From positions 558,001 to 622,000 of the forward strand of contig NZ_CP114588.1 of the NCBI RefSeq assembly GCF_027286325.1: a stretch of 64,000 bases of DNA. Reading direction: 5' to 3'. Position 1 is the stretch's first letter. The number at the start of each line of letters is the position of its first letter. This document shows, in pieces, positions 20,734 to 28,867 of this stretch. Under the pieces are notes generated by a model, which saw only the letters and a program-made list of their open reading frames with translations, had not been told where the DNA came from and did not search any database. The stretch comes from Salinivibrio kushneri. Lineage in GTDB: Bacteria; Pseudomonadota; Gammaproteobacteria; Enterobacterales; Vibrionaceae. The translations under genes and the position numbers were made by a program.

Positions 20734-20807
20734 AGTAAATTAAATAGTACACTAGCTGTTGCTTTTAAAATGGAGCCTGGTATTGTTTGTGTAAAACTTA
20801 ATGAACA
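20734..20807 (+). promoter_or_regulatory. Two weaker TyrR boxes and candidate aroF promoter
   Basis: AGTAAA-N6-AGTACA at 20734-20751 lies one base after the strong box, and TGTAAA-N6-TGAACA at 20790-20807 is close to the start codon. A TTGCTT/TATTGT pair (20759-20764 and 20781-20786, 16-bp spacer) lies between them and may be the promoter. Each is a weak match alone; the combination resembles the multi-box layout of E. coli aroF. Confidence 0.4.
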
Positions 20808-20822
20808 ATTAAAGGCAAGGCT

Positions 20823-21899
20823 ATGCAGCAAGATTCGGTGACCAATGTCCATATCCGCGATGAGCAAGTTCTGCTCACGCCAGAAGCACTTCGCGCGCAA
20901 TTTCCGATTGAAAAAAGCACGCGTGCGGCGATCAGCCAAGCGCGCCAAACCGTGGCGGATATTATTCACAAACGCGATCATCGTTTACTCGTGGTGTGTG
21001 GCCCTTGCTCGATTCATGATGTGGAGGCAGCAAAAGATTATGCGCGTCGTCTGAAAGCCTTGTCGGATGAGCTGAGCGACCAATTGTTTATCGTGATGCG
21101 GGTGTACTTTGAAAAACCCCGCACTACTACTGGCTGGAAAGGCTTGATCAACGATCCCCACCTGGATGGAAGCTTTGATGTGGAATCAGGCTTAAAGCAA
21201 GCGCGTGGCCTGCTTACCGATTTAGCGCAAATGGGGATCCCGCTGGCCACTGAAGCGCTGGATCCTATCAGCCCGCAATACATTGGCGATCTGTTTAGCT
21301 GGGCGGCGATTGGTGCGCGTACCACCGAGTCGCAAACCCATCGTGAAATGGCCAGTGGCCTGTCGATGCCAATCGGCTTTAAAAATGGCACGGATGGCAA
21401 TCTGGCCACCGCCACCAATGCGATGAAAGCCGCTGCGTCTGGGCACCGGTTTATGGGGATCAACCAAGCTGGGCAAGTGGCATTACTGAATACCCAAGGT
21501 AACCCGAACGGCCATGTGATCTTGCGCGGCGGCAAGCAAACTAACTACGACTCAGTCTCCGTTGCCGAATGTGAGCAGCAAATGGAAGCCGCGGGGCTTA
21601 ACCCGTCCCTGATGGTGGATTGTAGCCACGCGAATTCTCGCAAGGATTATCGTCGGCAACCGCTGGTGGCGGAAGATGTGATCCATCAAATCAAACAAGG
21701 TAATCGCTCTGTGATTGGCTTGATGATTGAAAGTCACCTCAACGCTGGCAACCAATCAGCGGATCTGCCGAAAGATGAGATGGCATACGGGGTGTCGATC
21801 ACCGATGCTTGCATTGATTGGGCGTCTACCGAACAATTGCTCCGTCATGCTCACCAAGAGCTGGCAACCTCTCTTCAACAACGGATTCAACAGGACTAA
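20823..21899 (+). CDS. aroF: 3-Deoxy-7-phosphoheptulonate (DAHP) synthase, Tyr-sensitive type
   Basis: First step of the shikimate pathway: phosphoenolpyruvate plus erythrose 4-phosphate gives DAHP. The 358-residue class I enzyme has GPCSIHD (60-66; metal-binding Cys62), KPRTTTGWKGLINDP, GARTTESQTHREMASG, and SLMVDCSHANS with the late metal ligands. It is closest to E. coli AroF (MQKDALNNVHITDEQVL start). The TyrR boxes upstream and the tyrA gene 3 nt downstream support the tyrosine-regulated isozyme. Confidence 0.96.
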   Translation: MQQDSVTNVHIRDEQVLLTPEALRAQFPIEKSTRAAISQARQTVADIIHKRDHRLLVVCGPCSIHDVEAAKDYARRLKALSDELSDQLFIVMRVYFEKPRTTTGWKGLINDPHLDGSFDVESGLKQARGLLTDLAQMGIPLATEALDPISPQYIGDLFSWAAIGARTTESQTHREMASGLSMPIGFKNGTDGNLATATNAMKAAASGHRFMGINQAGQVALLNTQGNPNGHVILRGGKQTNYDSVSVAECEQQMEAAGLNPSLMVDCSHANSRKDYRRQPLVAEDVIHQIKQGNRSVIGLMIESHLNAGNQSADLPKDEMAYGVSITDACIDWASTEQLLRHAHQELATSLQQRIQQD

Positions 21900-21902
21900 A
21901 TC

Positions 21903-23036
21903 ATGGTGGCGGAACTAAGCCGACTGCGCGATCAAATAGACGATGTCGATAAACAGATGGTGAGCCTGCTCGCGCGCCGTTTAGAGCTGGTAGCAGAAGT
22001 GGGAGAGGTAAAAAGCCAGCATGGCTTGCCCATTTATGCACCGGACCGTGAAGCGGCGATGCTCGCTTCGCGTCGTCAAGAAGCACAGTCGCAAGGCGTG
22101 CCACCGGATTTAATTGAAGATGTGCTGCGTCGTACCATGCGCGAGTCGTACAGCAGTGAAAACGACTCTGGCTTTAAGTGTCTAAACCCGGATTTACGCC
22201 AGATCGTCGTCATTGGCGGTAAAGGGCAGCTGGGTGGTTTGTTTGCGCGTTTGTTTGCGCTTTCTGGTTACCAAGTCACTGTGCTGGATAAAGATGATTG
22301 GGGGCATGCCGACGCCCTGCTGGCCAATGCAGGAATGGTGGTAGTGTCGGTACCCATTGACGTCACGGAAACGGTCATTAGTAAACTGACCCAACTGCCA
22401 GACGATTGCTTATTAGTGGATCTCACCTCAGTCAAATCAGGTCCGCTACAAGCGATGTTAGCAGCGCATTCAGGGCCCGTGGTCGGGCTGCACCCGATGT
22501 TTGGTCCAGATGTGGCCAGCCTTGCCAAGCAGGTGATTGTTTATTGCGACGGCCGCCACCCTGAGGCGTACCAATGGTTGCTTGAGCAATTTCGTATCTG
22601 GGGCGCCGGGTTAAATCGGATCAGTGCCATTGAGCATGATGAAGGTATGACGTTGATCCAAGCACTGCGCCACTTTACGTCGTTTGTTTACGGGGTCCAT
22701 TTGGCAGAAGAAAACCCCAATTTAGATCAGCTCACCGCACTAAGTTCACCGATTTATCGCTTAGAGCTTGCGATGGTGGGGCGCTTGTTCGCCCAAGATG
22801 CGGGTCTGTATGCGGATATTATTATGTCCTCGCCGCAAAACCTGGCGATGATCAAGCGCTTTTACCAGCGTTTTGGCGAAGCGATTGATTTGCTTGAACA
22901 ACACGACAAAGCCACCTTTGTTGATGCCTTCGCGCAAGTAGAAAACTGGTTTGGCGACTATGCCCCACGTTTTTTACAAGAAAGCCAAGGCCTGTTGCGA
23001 CAAGCCAACGACGCCACCCATCGCACCGCGACTTAG
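21903..23036 (+). CDS. tyrA: Bifunctional chorismate mutase/prephenate dehydrogenase (T-protein)
   Basis: It converts chorismate to prephenate and then to 4-hydroxyphenylpyruvate with NAD, for tyrosine. The 377-residue protein has an AroQ chorismate mutase domain (1-90; [19 protein letters not shown]) and a dehydrogenase domain with the nucleotide-binding segment [17 protein letters not shown] (about 100) and HPMFGPD. The length matches E. coli TyrA (373). It is translationally close to aroF (3-nt gap) and forms the aroF-tyrA operon. I see no clear terminator after it. Confidence 0.97.
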   Translation: MVAELSRLRDQIDDVDKQMVSLLARRLELVAEVGEVKSQHGLPIYAPDREAAMLASRRQEAQSQGVPPDLIEDVLRRTMRESYSSENDSGFKCLNPDLRQIVVIGGKGQLGGLFARLFALSGYQVTVLDKDDWGHADALLANAGMVVVSVPIDVTETVISKLTQLPDDCLLVDLTSVKSGPLQAMLAAHSGPVVGLHPMFGPDVASLAKQVIVYCDGRHPEAYQWLLEQFRIWGAGLNRISAIEHDEGMTLIQALRHFTSFVYGVHLAEENPNLDQLTALSSPIYRLELAMVGRLFAQDAGLYADIIMSSPQNLAMIKRFYQRFGEAIDLLEQHDKATFVDAFAQVENWFGDYAPRFLQESQGLLRQANDATHRTAT

Positions 23037-23455
23037 TCAAGGCTTACCTTTTCAAGGGGCAGGAGGGTAGAGAGCCACACAGATAAAGTGAGATAGCTTG
23101 TATATCGATATGACGGACTAAGAACTGGATCGCATGGATAAAGTGATAGGGTATTTATAATCAGGCTCGCACGTGGAAAAGTGAGTCTTTGTAGTAGGCT
23201 AAGCGGATTCGAATGTATTATTTCGTCGCTATGAGATGTACGGTTATTGCGTGTTTGAGGCTACAGCAAGCGGTCGAAAGCGTATTAGAACTATCGTTGC
23301 AGAGTCTGTGATTTAGGGATATAGTTACCGAGCGGTTGGAAACAATCTATGGTGTGCTGCCTTGTTGTAGTGCGCTGAGCTCGTAGCTCTTTCCGCCGCC
23401 TTCTTTCCCCCCATTTCCTTTCGTAGCGACTCTCTATTATCTTAGGGGTTCGTAT
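23037..23455. other. Intergenic stretch with no supported feature
   Basis: About 420 nt between tyrA and the DUF3800 gene. I see no conserved open frame, RNA gene, clear terminator or repeat. The base composition is mixed and locally more AT-rich than the flanking genes, which fits the idea that this edge and the next gene are a later insertion. Confidence 0.5.
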
Positions 23456-24145
23456 ATGTTTTTGTTGTACGCAGATGAATCAGGCACTCCTGGTGGCGCA
23501 GACCAAGAGCATTTTGTTCTCGCTGGCTTCAGTGTGTTCGAGCGCTCTGCACATTGGCTTTCTCTTGAGTTAGATAAAATCGCGGCAATCTTCAATCCAC
23601 AAGACCCCCACGCTGTTGAACTCCACGGCGCACCAATGCTTGCGGGGCGAGGCTTTTGGCGGAAATTTGATAAAGAGTTGCGCCTAGAAGCCATCAAACA
23701 GGCTCTTAGCTTAATTGATGGGCGTAAATTTAGAATATTTGCTTCAGTTGTAAGAAAAGGTGCCATCTCTCCAAATGATCCGGTTCATTATACCTTTCAA
23801 CAAATTGTAACCCGCTTCGATCATTTCTTAGCCAGACAACATGTTCACTTCAATAATACCCAAAGAGGTCTGATTCTTTTTGACAAAAGCAGCAAAGAAG
23901 CACCGATTCAAGCACTCGCTAAAGCGTTTAAACTCGATGGTCATGACTGGGGGCGTCTGAGGAATATGGCAGAAGTCCCTGCCTTTATCGATTCTGAAGC
24001 AACAAGATTGATTCAACTCGCGGACCTGATTGCTTACGCGTTGTTTCGTTATTATGAAAAAAAGGACGGTCAGTTTTTCGACCTTATTGAGCGAAAATTT
24101 GACTATTTTGGGGGCGTTCAGCATGGACTTCACACGGTCGTTTAG
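23456..24145 (+). CDS. DUF3800 domain protein
   Basis: A 229-residue protein starting with YADESGTPG, the DUF3800 hallmark (an acidic residue on the first strand of an RNase H-like fold), then FVLAGF and a C-terminal RLIQLADLIAYALFRYYE helix with another acidic residue. The family is widespread in accessory DNA and often beside phage or defence genes; its biochemical role is not established. Here it stands alone between tyrA and pheA, which are often closer in relatives, and it is somewhat more AT-rich than neighbours. It converges on pheA across a shared hairpin terminator. Nuclease activity is a guess from fold only. Confidence 0.8.
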   Translation: MFLLYADESGTPGGADQEHFVLAGFSVFERSAHWLSLELDKIAAIFNPQDPHAVELHGAPMLAGRGFWRKFDKELRLEAIKQALSLIDGRKFRIFASVVRKGAISPNDPVHYTFQQIVTRFDHFLARQHVHFNNTQRGLILFDKSSKEAPIQALAKAFKLDGHDWGRLRNMAEVPAFIDSEATRLIQLADLIAYALFRYYEKKDGQFFDLIERKFDYFGGVQHGLHTVV

Positions 24146-24169
24146 GCGATACAATGGTAATTAATTAGT

Positions 24170-24192
24170 AAAAGCCCACATCGTGGGCTTTT
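24170..24192. terminator. Bidirectional terminator between the DUF3800 gene and pheA
   Basis: A perfect 10-bp stem AAAAGCCCAC/GTGGGCTTTT with loop ATC. Flanking A and T runs let it work on both strands, for the two convergent genes. Confidence 0.8.
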
Positions 24193-24213
24193 GGCGTTAA
24201 TGGCCACTCGCGG

Positions 24214-25398
24214 TTAGTCGTGGCTGTCCGGCAGCGATACCTCGGTGGGGGAAATGGTTTCTGACGGGTAGCAGCCGAGCACTTTTAGATAACGGGTCAG
24301 GGTGGTGAGCTCGTCCAGTGCACTTTGCATCAGGTTGCTAGCCATATTGGCCTCAACATCGACGTAAAACATCTCTTCCCACGGGTTACCGAGCACGGGG
24401 CGAGATTCGAGCTTGGTCATATTGATGCCACGCTCGCGCAATACCATCAAGCATTCGACCAAGGAACCGGCTTGCTGTGAGGTCGACATAATAAACGTGG
24501 TTTTGGCAGGGGTCAGTGACGACACTTTTACCGGCTTGCGGGCCACCACAATAAAGCGGGTATGATTCTGCTGTTGGTTGGCAATCTCGCCCTTAATTGC
24601 GGTTAAACCGTAAAACTCACCACTGGCAGCATGGCCAATCGCGGCCACATTGGGCTGGTTTAAATCCGCCACTTGTTGCATAGCCTCAGCGGTGCTGGAG
24701 CAGTAGATTTTCTTCACGTTACCCAAGGTGTCAATGTATTCGCTGCATTGCTGGTGCGGCTGCGGGTGGGCATACAAGGTATCAATTTGGCTTGGGTCTT
24801 GGTCGCCGACAGTCAGCAGGCAGTGGTCGATAGGCAGCGTCAGCTCACCGACAATCGATAAACGCGTGTGCTGCAGCTGATCGTACACTTCGTTGATTGA
24901 GCCAGAGCTGGTGTTTTCTACGGGTAAGATACCGTAGTCGGCATGGCCGGTTTCTACCGTTTCTACTACCTTTTTAAAGCTGTCACAGGCCATCTCCACC
25001 AGTTCGGTTTGCTTGCGGCTAAAGTATTGGCGCGCAGCGAGATAGGAGTAAGAGCCTTGGTTACCCAAGAAAGAAACCCGTGCCACTGGACGCTGATTGT
25101 CTGGGTTGGCCAGGTTTTGCAGGTAGCGCTGCTGAATCAGTACCGAGTCTTCGATAATGGTGTGAAACAGGCTCAATACATAGTGAGCGTCTAGCTGGTG
25201 ATCTTGCGCTTTGGTCACCAATTTTTCTAATAAGGCTTGTTCGCGGGCTTGATCGCGAATCGGTTTTTGCACCGCGACTTTGTTTTTGGCGACATCCAGG
25301 CTTAAGCGACGTCGCTCGGCCAATAGCGTCAGCAGCTCTTGATCAAGCTGACTTATCCGTGTGCGTATCTCATCCAGTGGGCGTGGTGTGTCTGGCAT
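24214..25398 (-). CDS. pheA: Bifunctional chorismate mutase/prephenate dehydratase (P-protein)
   Basis: It converts chorismate through prephenate to phenylpyruvate for phenylalanine. The 394-residue protein has an AroQ mutase domain (1-95; IRTRISQLDQELLTLLAERR), a dehydratase domain with FLGNQGSYSYLAAR and NTSSGSINEVYD, and an ACT domain (about 295-385) containing ESRPVLGNPWEEMFYVDVE, the phenylalanine-binding ESRP motif. It is preceded by the pheL leader and attenuator, so expression should respond to charged tRNA-Phe. Confidence 0.97.
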   Translation of the reverse strand: MPDTPRPLDEIRTRISQLDQELLTLLAERRRLSLDVAKNKVAVQKPIRDQAREQALLEKLVTKAQDHQLDAHYVLSLFHTIIEDSVLIQQRYLQNLANPDNQRPVARVSFLGNQGSYSYLAARQYFSRKQTELVEMACDSFKKVVETVETGHADYGILPVENTSSGSINEVYDQLQHTRLSIVGELTLPIDHCLLTVGDQDPSQIDTLYAHPQPHQQCSEYIDTLGNVKKIYCSSTAEAMQQVADLNQPNVAAIGHAASGEFYGLTAIKGEIANQQQNHTRFIVVARKPVKVSSLTPAKTTFIMSTSQQAGSLVECLMVLRERGINMTKLESRPVLGNPWEEMFYVDVEANMASNLMQSALDELTTLTRYLKVLGCYPSETISPTEVSLPDSHD

Positions 25399-25419
25399 AC
25401 ATTATCCTTGTTCTAATAC

Positions 25420-25444
25420 AAAAAAACCTCCCGGTTGGGAGGTT
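25420..25444 (-). terminator. pheA attenuator terminator
   Basis: On the minus strand AACCTCCC pairs with GGGAGGTT around AACC and runs into seven T residues, between pheL and pheA. The GGGAGG near the end of the pheL frame (25477-25482) can pair instead with the CCTCCC arm, giving an antiterminator when ribosomes stall at the Phe codons. Confidence 0.88.
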
Positions 25445-25465
25445 AGTGCGCCAGGCTGATTGGGC

Positions 25466-25531
25466 TTAGCACGCTTCCTCCCGCGTTAGCGAGATAAAAA
25501 AGAAGCGAAAAAAACGAGCGAGAATCAGCAT
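25466..25531 (-). CDS. pheL: pheA operon leader peptide
   Basis: A 21-residue frame starting MLILARFF with phenylalanine at positions 7, 8, 10, 11 and 12, ending TREEAC. It lies just upstream of a terminator hairpin before pheA. This is the standard layout of the phe attenuator: when Phe-tRNA is scarce the ribosome stalls on the Phe run, leaves the GGGAGG segment (codons 17-19) free and lets transcription continue. In E. coli the order is likewise raiA, pheL, pheA. It is too short for routine gene calling and so easily missed. Confidence 0.9.
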   Translation of the reverse strand: MLILARFFRFFFISLTREEAC

Positions 25532-25565
25532 TGGGCGTTGTGTTGTTATGTTTGCGTATGGATTA

Positions 25566-25594
25566 ACCATATGGGGCGCAGGCAGGCGTGTCAA
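25566..25594 (-). promoter_or_regulatory. Promoter of pheL-pheA
   Basis: Minus-strand TTGACA (25589-25594) and TATGGT (25566-25571) have an ideal 17-bp spacer. The predicted start is about 25 nt before pheL. Confidence 0.7.
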
Positions 25595-25599
25595 GGATC

Positions 25600-25623
25600 A
25601 AAAAGCCCCGCAAAGGCGGGGCT
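25600..25623 (-). terminator. Rho-independent terminator after raiA
   Basis: Minus-strand AGCCCCGC and GCGGGGCT form an 8-bp stem with loop CTTT and a T5 tail. It insulates raiA from the pheL promoter. Confidence 0.85.
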
Positions 25624-25657
25624 AACATGTTTAGCGATTTAGGTGTTGCGCTGAGGG

Positions 25658-26008
25658 TTAGATTTCCTCATCGGCTGGATTTTCTTCCATCGCAACCGTC
25701 GCGGCTGATTTATCATTACGGCGCGCTTCGCCTTTGTGTTGGACCTTATTCAGTTGCTTCTCGAGTTTTTGGCCCACCTCGTTAATCGCTTTGTACATGT
25801 CGTCGCTTTCGGCAGAGGCAACCAATGTTGAACCTGGTAGCCCAGCTTTGGCTTCTACTTTGAACTGGTGGTTTGGCTCCTTACTGATCACAGCATGAGG
25901 ATTGATGAGTGCCACCTGCCACTTGGCCAGCTTTTCAAAGCGGCTTTCGATGCGCTCACGGATGGCGGGAGTGATTTCGATGTTTTTGCCTGCAATTTCC
26001 ACTCTCAT
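25658..26008 (-). CDS. raiA: Ribosome-associated inhibitor / hibernation factor RaiA
   Basis: A 116-residue protein of the HPF/YfiA family, which binds the decoding region of the 30S subunit in stationary phase or cold and blocks translation. It has the E. coli RaiA pattern: ITPAIRERIESRFEKLAKWQ, LINPHAVISKEP, DDMYKAINEVGQKLEKQLNK and QHKGEARR, then an acidic tail longer than in the short HPF form, which is why RaiA fits better than Hpf. A GAGGAAAG ribosome site precedes the ATG. The neighbours match E. coli (raiA-pheL-pheA). Confidence 0.93.
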   Translation of the reverse strand: MRVEIAGKNIEITPAIRERIESRFEKLAKWQVALINPHAVISKEPNHQFKVEAKAGLPGSTLVASAESDDMYKAINEVGQKLEKQLNKVQHKGEARRNDKSAATVAMEENPADEEI

Positions 26009-26349
26009 ACTCTTTCCTCTTTGTTCCCCTGTATTAGGTTCATCTTCAGATTACCGCTTTCCATTATTGATAACGTGACTTAGCTCATGTTTAAAGGGGG
26101 GAGAGATGTTGATAGGAGGATCTGTGAGCACTCACGAATCCTGACATCGAAAAGGCCGGAAAAGCCTTGAACTCACTGATAAAAATGCTACGTTGGGAGA
26201 GGTCACGAATGCTGATTCACCCGCCAGTCAGGGGCGCGTCGCGCCTATGTATTCCCTACCTTTTACTTGTGGTTAACAATGTGCCACAAACCTGCTGATG
26301 CTTTTTGGCGCATTGCGGTGATGCAATAGTGGTTCAAGCAAAATGGGCA
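26009..26349. other. Intergenic stretch between raiA and dapD
   Basis: About 340 nt that must hold the raiA promoter at its left side. I see no convincing gene or RNA. A 29-codon frame near 26210 has a fair ribosome site but no recognisable sequence. Confidence 0.5.
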
Positions 26350-26379
26350 TAAAAAAGGCGACCAAGTTGGCCGCCTTTG
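26350..26379 (-). terminator. Rho-independent terminator after dapD
   Basis: Minus-strand AAAGGCG pairs with CGCCTTT (26354-26360 and 26372-26378) with a further inner pairing CCAA/TTGG, and a T-run follows. Confidence 0.8.
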
Positions 26380-26402
26380 AAGAACGCTAAACGCGCGCTT
26401 AA

Positions 26403-27434
26403 TTAGTTATTGGCGTGCAGCTCGTGGTTGAGCTCGACCGCTGTTTTGTTGGTGAGGCATTCAACCGCTCCCGTTTTGGAGTTGCGGCGTAGCAAGAGAT
26501 CGGATTTACCCGCTAAGTCACGTGCTTTGATGCTCTCTACCACATTGCCGTCGGCGTCGAGCATGGTGACTTTGGTGCCTGCGGTAACATACAACCCTGA
26601 CTCGATGGTGCAACGATCGCCCAAGGGGAAGCCAAGGCCAGCGTTGGCACCCAAGAGTGAGTTCTCACCGATTGAGATCACAATCTGGCCGCCGCCACTT
26701 AACGTACCCATAATCGATGCACCGCCGCCGATATCGCTACCTTGACCGACCATCACACCTGCAGAGATGCGGCCTTCAATCATGCTTTTGCCTTCGGTGC
26801 CAGCATTAAAGTTGATAAAGCCTTCGTGCATCACTGTCGTACCTTCGCCCACATGGGCACCCAAACGCACTCGGGCGGTATCGGCAATACGCACGCCGGC
26901 AGGCACCACGTAATCGGTCATTTTCGGGAATTTATCCACGCACTCAACGGTCAGCGTTTCGCCTTTCAGGCGGGCTTCCATTTGACGCTCAGGCAACTCT
27001 GGCAAGTCGATCGGGCCTTGGTTGGTCCAAGCAATGTTGTGCAGCAGGCCAAAGAGCCCGTCAAGCACCACACCGTGAGGTTTGACCAAGCGGTGTGAGA
27101 TCAGCTGAAGCTTTAAAAAGCCTTCCGCCACCGATGCGGGTTTGCTGTCGTTTTCTAGAATAACCAGCACCAGCGGTTGTGTGGTTTGTTGAGCCTTGCT
27201 CGCAAAGTTAGCTGCCTGTTGAGCGCCAGCGGCAGCGAAGGCTTCACTGATTGCAGCGCAGGTTTCTGGTGCAATCTCTAGTACCTGATTACCGGCGCTA
27301 TAATCGGTTAGCGCGCTTAGGGCACTCACCAGATCATCACTAGGGTTAAGCAGGGGCGCCGGGAAATAGGCTTCAATGATTTTACCGTCCTGGTTTTGAG
27401 TGGCGGTACCGAGTGCCAGAGCAAAGCTTGCCAT
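26403..27434 (-). CDS. dapD: Tetrahydrodipicolinate N-succinyltransferase (long form)
   Basis: It succinylates tetrahydrodipicolinate in the lysine/diaminopimelate pathway. The 343-residue protein belongs to the longer DapD type found in vibrios and pseudomonads rather than the 274-residue E. coli type. An N-terminal domain (1-about 170) is followed by a left-handed beta-helix hexapeptide region (RVRLGAHVGEGTTVMHEGFINFNAG, GRISAGVMVGQGSDIGGGASIMG, ENSLLGANAGLGFPLGD). It is a single-gene unit with a good ribosome site (AAGGAG) and its own terminator. Confidence 0.95.
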   Translation of the reverse strand: MASFALALGTATQNQDGKIIEAYFPAPLLNPSDDLVSALSALTDYSAGNQVLEIAPETCAAISEAFAAAGAQQAANFASKAQQTTQPLVLVILENDSKPASVAEGFLKLQLISHRLVKPHGVVLDGLFGLLHNIAWTNQGPIDLPELPERQMEARLKGETLTVECVDKFPKMTDYVVPAGVRIADTARVRLGAHVGEGTTVMHEGFINFNAGTEGKSMIEGRISAGVMVGQGSDIGGGASIMGTLSGGGQIVISIGENSLLGANAGLGFPLGDRCTIESGLYVTAGTKVTMLDADGNVVESIKARDLAGKSDLLLRRNSKTGAVECLTNKTAVELNHELHANN

Positions 27435-27593
27435 TGGGGGAGATCTCCTTGTGTCGTTGGGCTTAAAACATCAAACACTTCATCTTAAAGACAAGCGGCG
27501 GTGGTTGGAAGCGCTTAACGGCTGGTGAAAGCAAAAACCGTTACAGGTCAGCGCACCGATTCATGTTGATGCATAGGCACCAGGAAACAAGCA

Positions 27594-27621
27594 TAAAAAA
27601 AGCAAGCCAAATAGGCTTGCT
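27594..27621 (-). terminator. Rho-independent terminator after yebG
   Basis: An 8-bp stem AGCAAGCC/GGCTTGCT with 5-nt loop and a T7 run on the minus strand. Confidence 0.88.
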
Positions 27622-27657
27622 CTTTCGCGGATGTTAAAAGGGTCTGCAATCACAACA

Positions 27658-27966
27658 TTAGGCCGCGTCGGCGTCTTTGTCGTCACTATTTGTGTCCGCT
27701 TTGGTCTCGCTTTTAGCCGGCTTTTTCTTTGCCGCCTTGCGTTTGGCACCCAGCGCTTCGAGCACGGAGTCTTTGTGTTGAGCAAGGTATAGCGACAAGG
27801 CTTCACGCTTTTCTTCGTCGTCCACCAGCTCGCTCTCTCCAATCAGATCGAACATCGCATCCGCCATATCTAACATTTTGTCGTAGGCGTCGGCTTCGGC
27901 TTTGGAGGTAAATGTCATCTTTTCTTCTCCTTCGCGTTCGACCACGTACTTGACGATAACGGCCAT
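27658..27966 (-). CDS. yebG: SOS-induced protein YebG
   Basis: A 102-residue protein with the YebG core (MAVIVKYVVEREGEEKMTF, KAEADAYDKMLDMAD, ISLFL-like helix) and a long charged Lys/Ala/Asp-rich tail. E. coli yebG is induced by LexA release and by cAMP; its biochemical function is still unknown. A perfect-length LexA box lies 25 nt upstream, so SOS control is seen directly in the sequence. It is divergent from the glycosylase-like gene at 28050. Confidence 0.93.
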   Translation of the reverse strand: MAVIVKYVVEREGEEKMTFTSKAEADAYDKMLDMADAMFDLIGESELVDDEEKREALSLYLAQHKDSVLEALGAKRKAAKKKPAKSETKADTNSDDKDADAA

Positions 27967-27990
27967 AATTACCCTCTCTTCGTTGATTCA

Positions 27991-28006
27991 CTGTCTTTTT
28001 ATACAG
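27991..28006. promoter_or_regulatory. LexA (SOS) box
   Basis: CTGTCTTTTTATACAG has the invariant CTG-N10-CAG of gammaproteobacterial LexA sites with an AT-rich centre. It lies 25 nt before yebG and 44 nt before the divergent glycosylase gene, so it could repress both. Confidence 0.85.
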
Positions 28007-28049
28007 TAGGATAAGGGGCATTGTCCACCGACCCTGCCATGATTGTGAC

Positions 28050-28733
28050 ATGAGAGAAAAATTTAGCACCATTTATCAACGTGCCGCTGAGCGTAAAGGT
28101 GGCCAACATGAGTTAGAACGCATGCTAGTGGCGCCGCTTGCGCGTCATGCCTTGTGTGAGATACCGGATGATCGCTGGTTAGCCGCGTTTAGCCAGAAGG
28201 TGTTTCAATCGGGCATTAGTTGGCAGGTAGTGCGTAAAAAATGGCCCGGATTTGAAGAGGTGTTCTGGGGCTTTGATATTGAGAAAATGCTGCTGATGCC
28301 GCCGGAAATGTGGGAAGAAAAAGCCACCAACCCAGCGATTATTCGTCACCTCACCAAGGTGATGACCATTCCACACAACGCGGAAATGATCCACCGCGTG
28401 CAGCAATCGCACGGCAGTTTTAGTCAGTTTGTCGCCGATTGGCCCAGCGAAGATATTGTCGGGTTATGGCAGTATTTAAAAAAGCACGGTAAGCGTTTAG
28501 GCGGTAATACGGGGGCTTATACCTTGCGCCGAATGGGCAAGGACACCTTCTTGTTCACCCGCGATATCGAGCACTACCTGCGCGCGACTAAAATCGTTGA
28601 TAGCGGCCGAGAGACCAAGCGGGCGATGCAAGCGGCGCAACAGGCATTTAATGAGTGGCAACAAGAGTCGGGTCGTTCACTGAACCATATCAGCCAGCTG
28701 ATCGCATTCAGTGTGGGTGACAATCGGGTTTAA
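28050..28733 (+). CDS. DNA-3-methyladenine glycosylase I (Tag) family protein
   Basis: A 227-residue protein with the Tag-like helical fold: RWLAAFSQKVFQSGISWQVVRKKWPGFEEVF is the family's substrate-pocket region (compare F-x-SGLSW in Tag), followed by NPAIIRHLTKV and GGNTGAYTLRRMGKD. Tag removes 3-methyladenine from DNA. It differs from E. coli Tag, with no clear Cys/His zinc cluster visible, so it is a family member of unproven substrate (COG2818-type). The nearby LexA box suggests a DNA-damage role. Confidence 0.75.
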   Translation: MREKFSTIYQRAAERKGGQHELERMLVAPLARHALCEIPDDRWLAAFSQKVFQSGISWQVVRKKWPGFEEVFWGFDIEKMLLMPPEMWEEKATNPAIIRHLTKVMTIPHNAEMIHRVQQSHGSFSQFVADWPSEDIVGLWQYLKKHGKRLGGNTGAYTLRRMGKDTFLFTRDIEHYLRATKIVDSGRETKRAMQAAQQAFNEWQQESGRSLNHISQLIAFSVGDNRV

Positions 28734-28867
28734 TCGCGCAGCGATTTGCTGTGCTATCACACGGTTAGCAAGTCGTGTGCGAGGTCGCGGCGTGTCGGTA
28801 GCGGTTTGCGCTTAGTACGGCAATCGGCCACAATCGATGCCAGTTATCTTTCCCATGTGAGCGCCTT

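Noticed and set aside
26210..26299. Small 29-codon frame between raiA and dapD
   Set aside because: It has a fair ribosome site but no recognisable sequence, and such short frames arise by chance.
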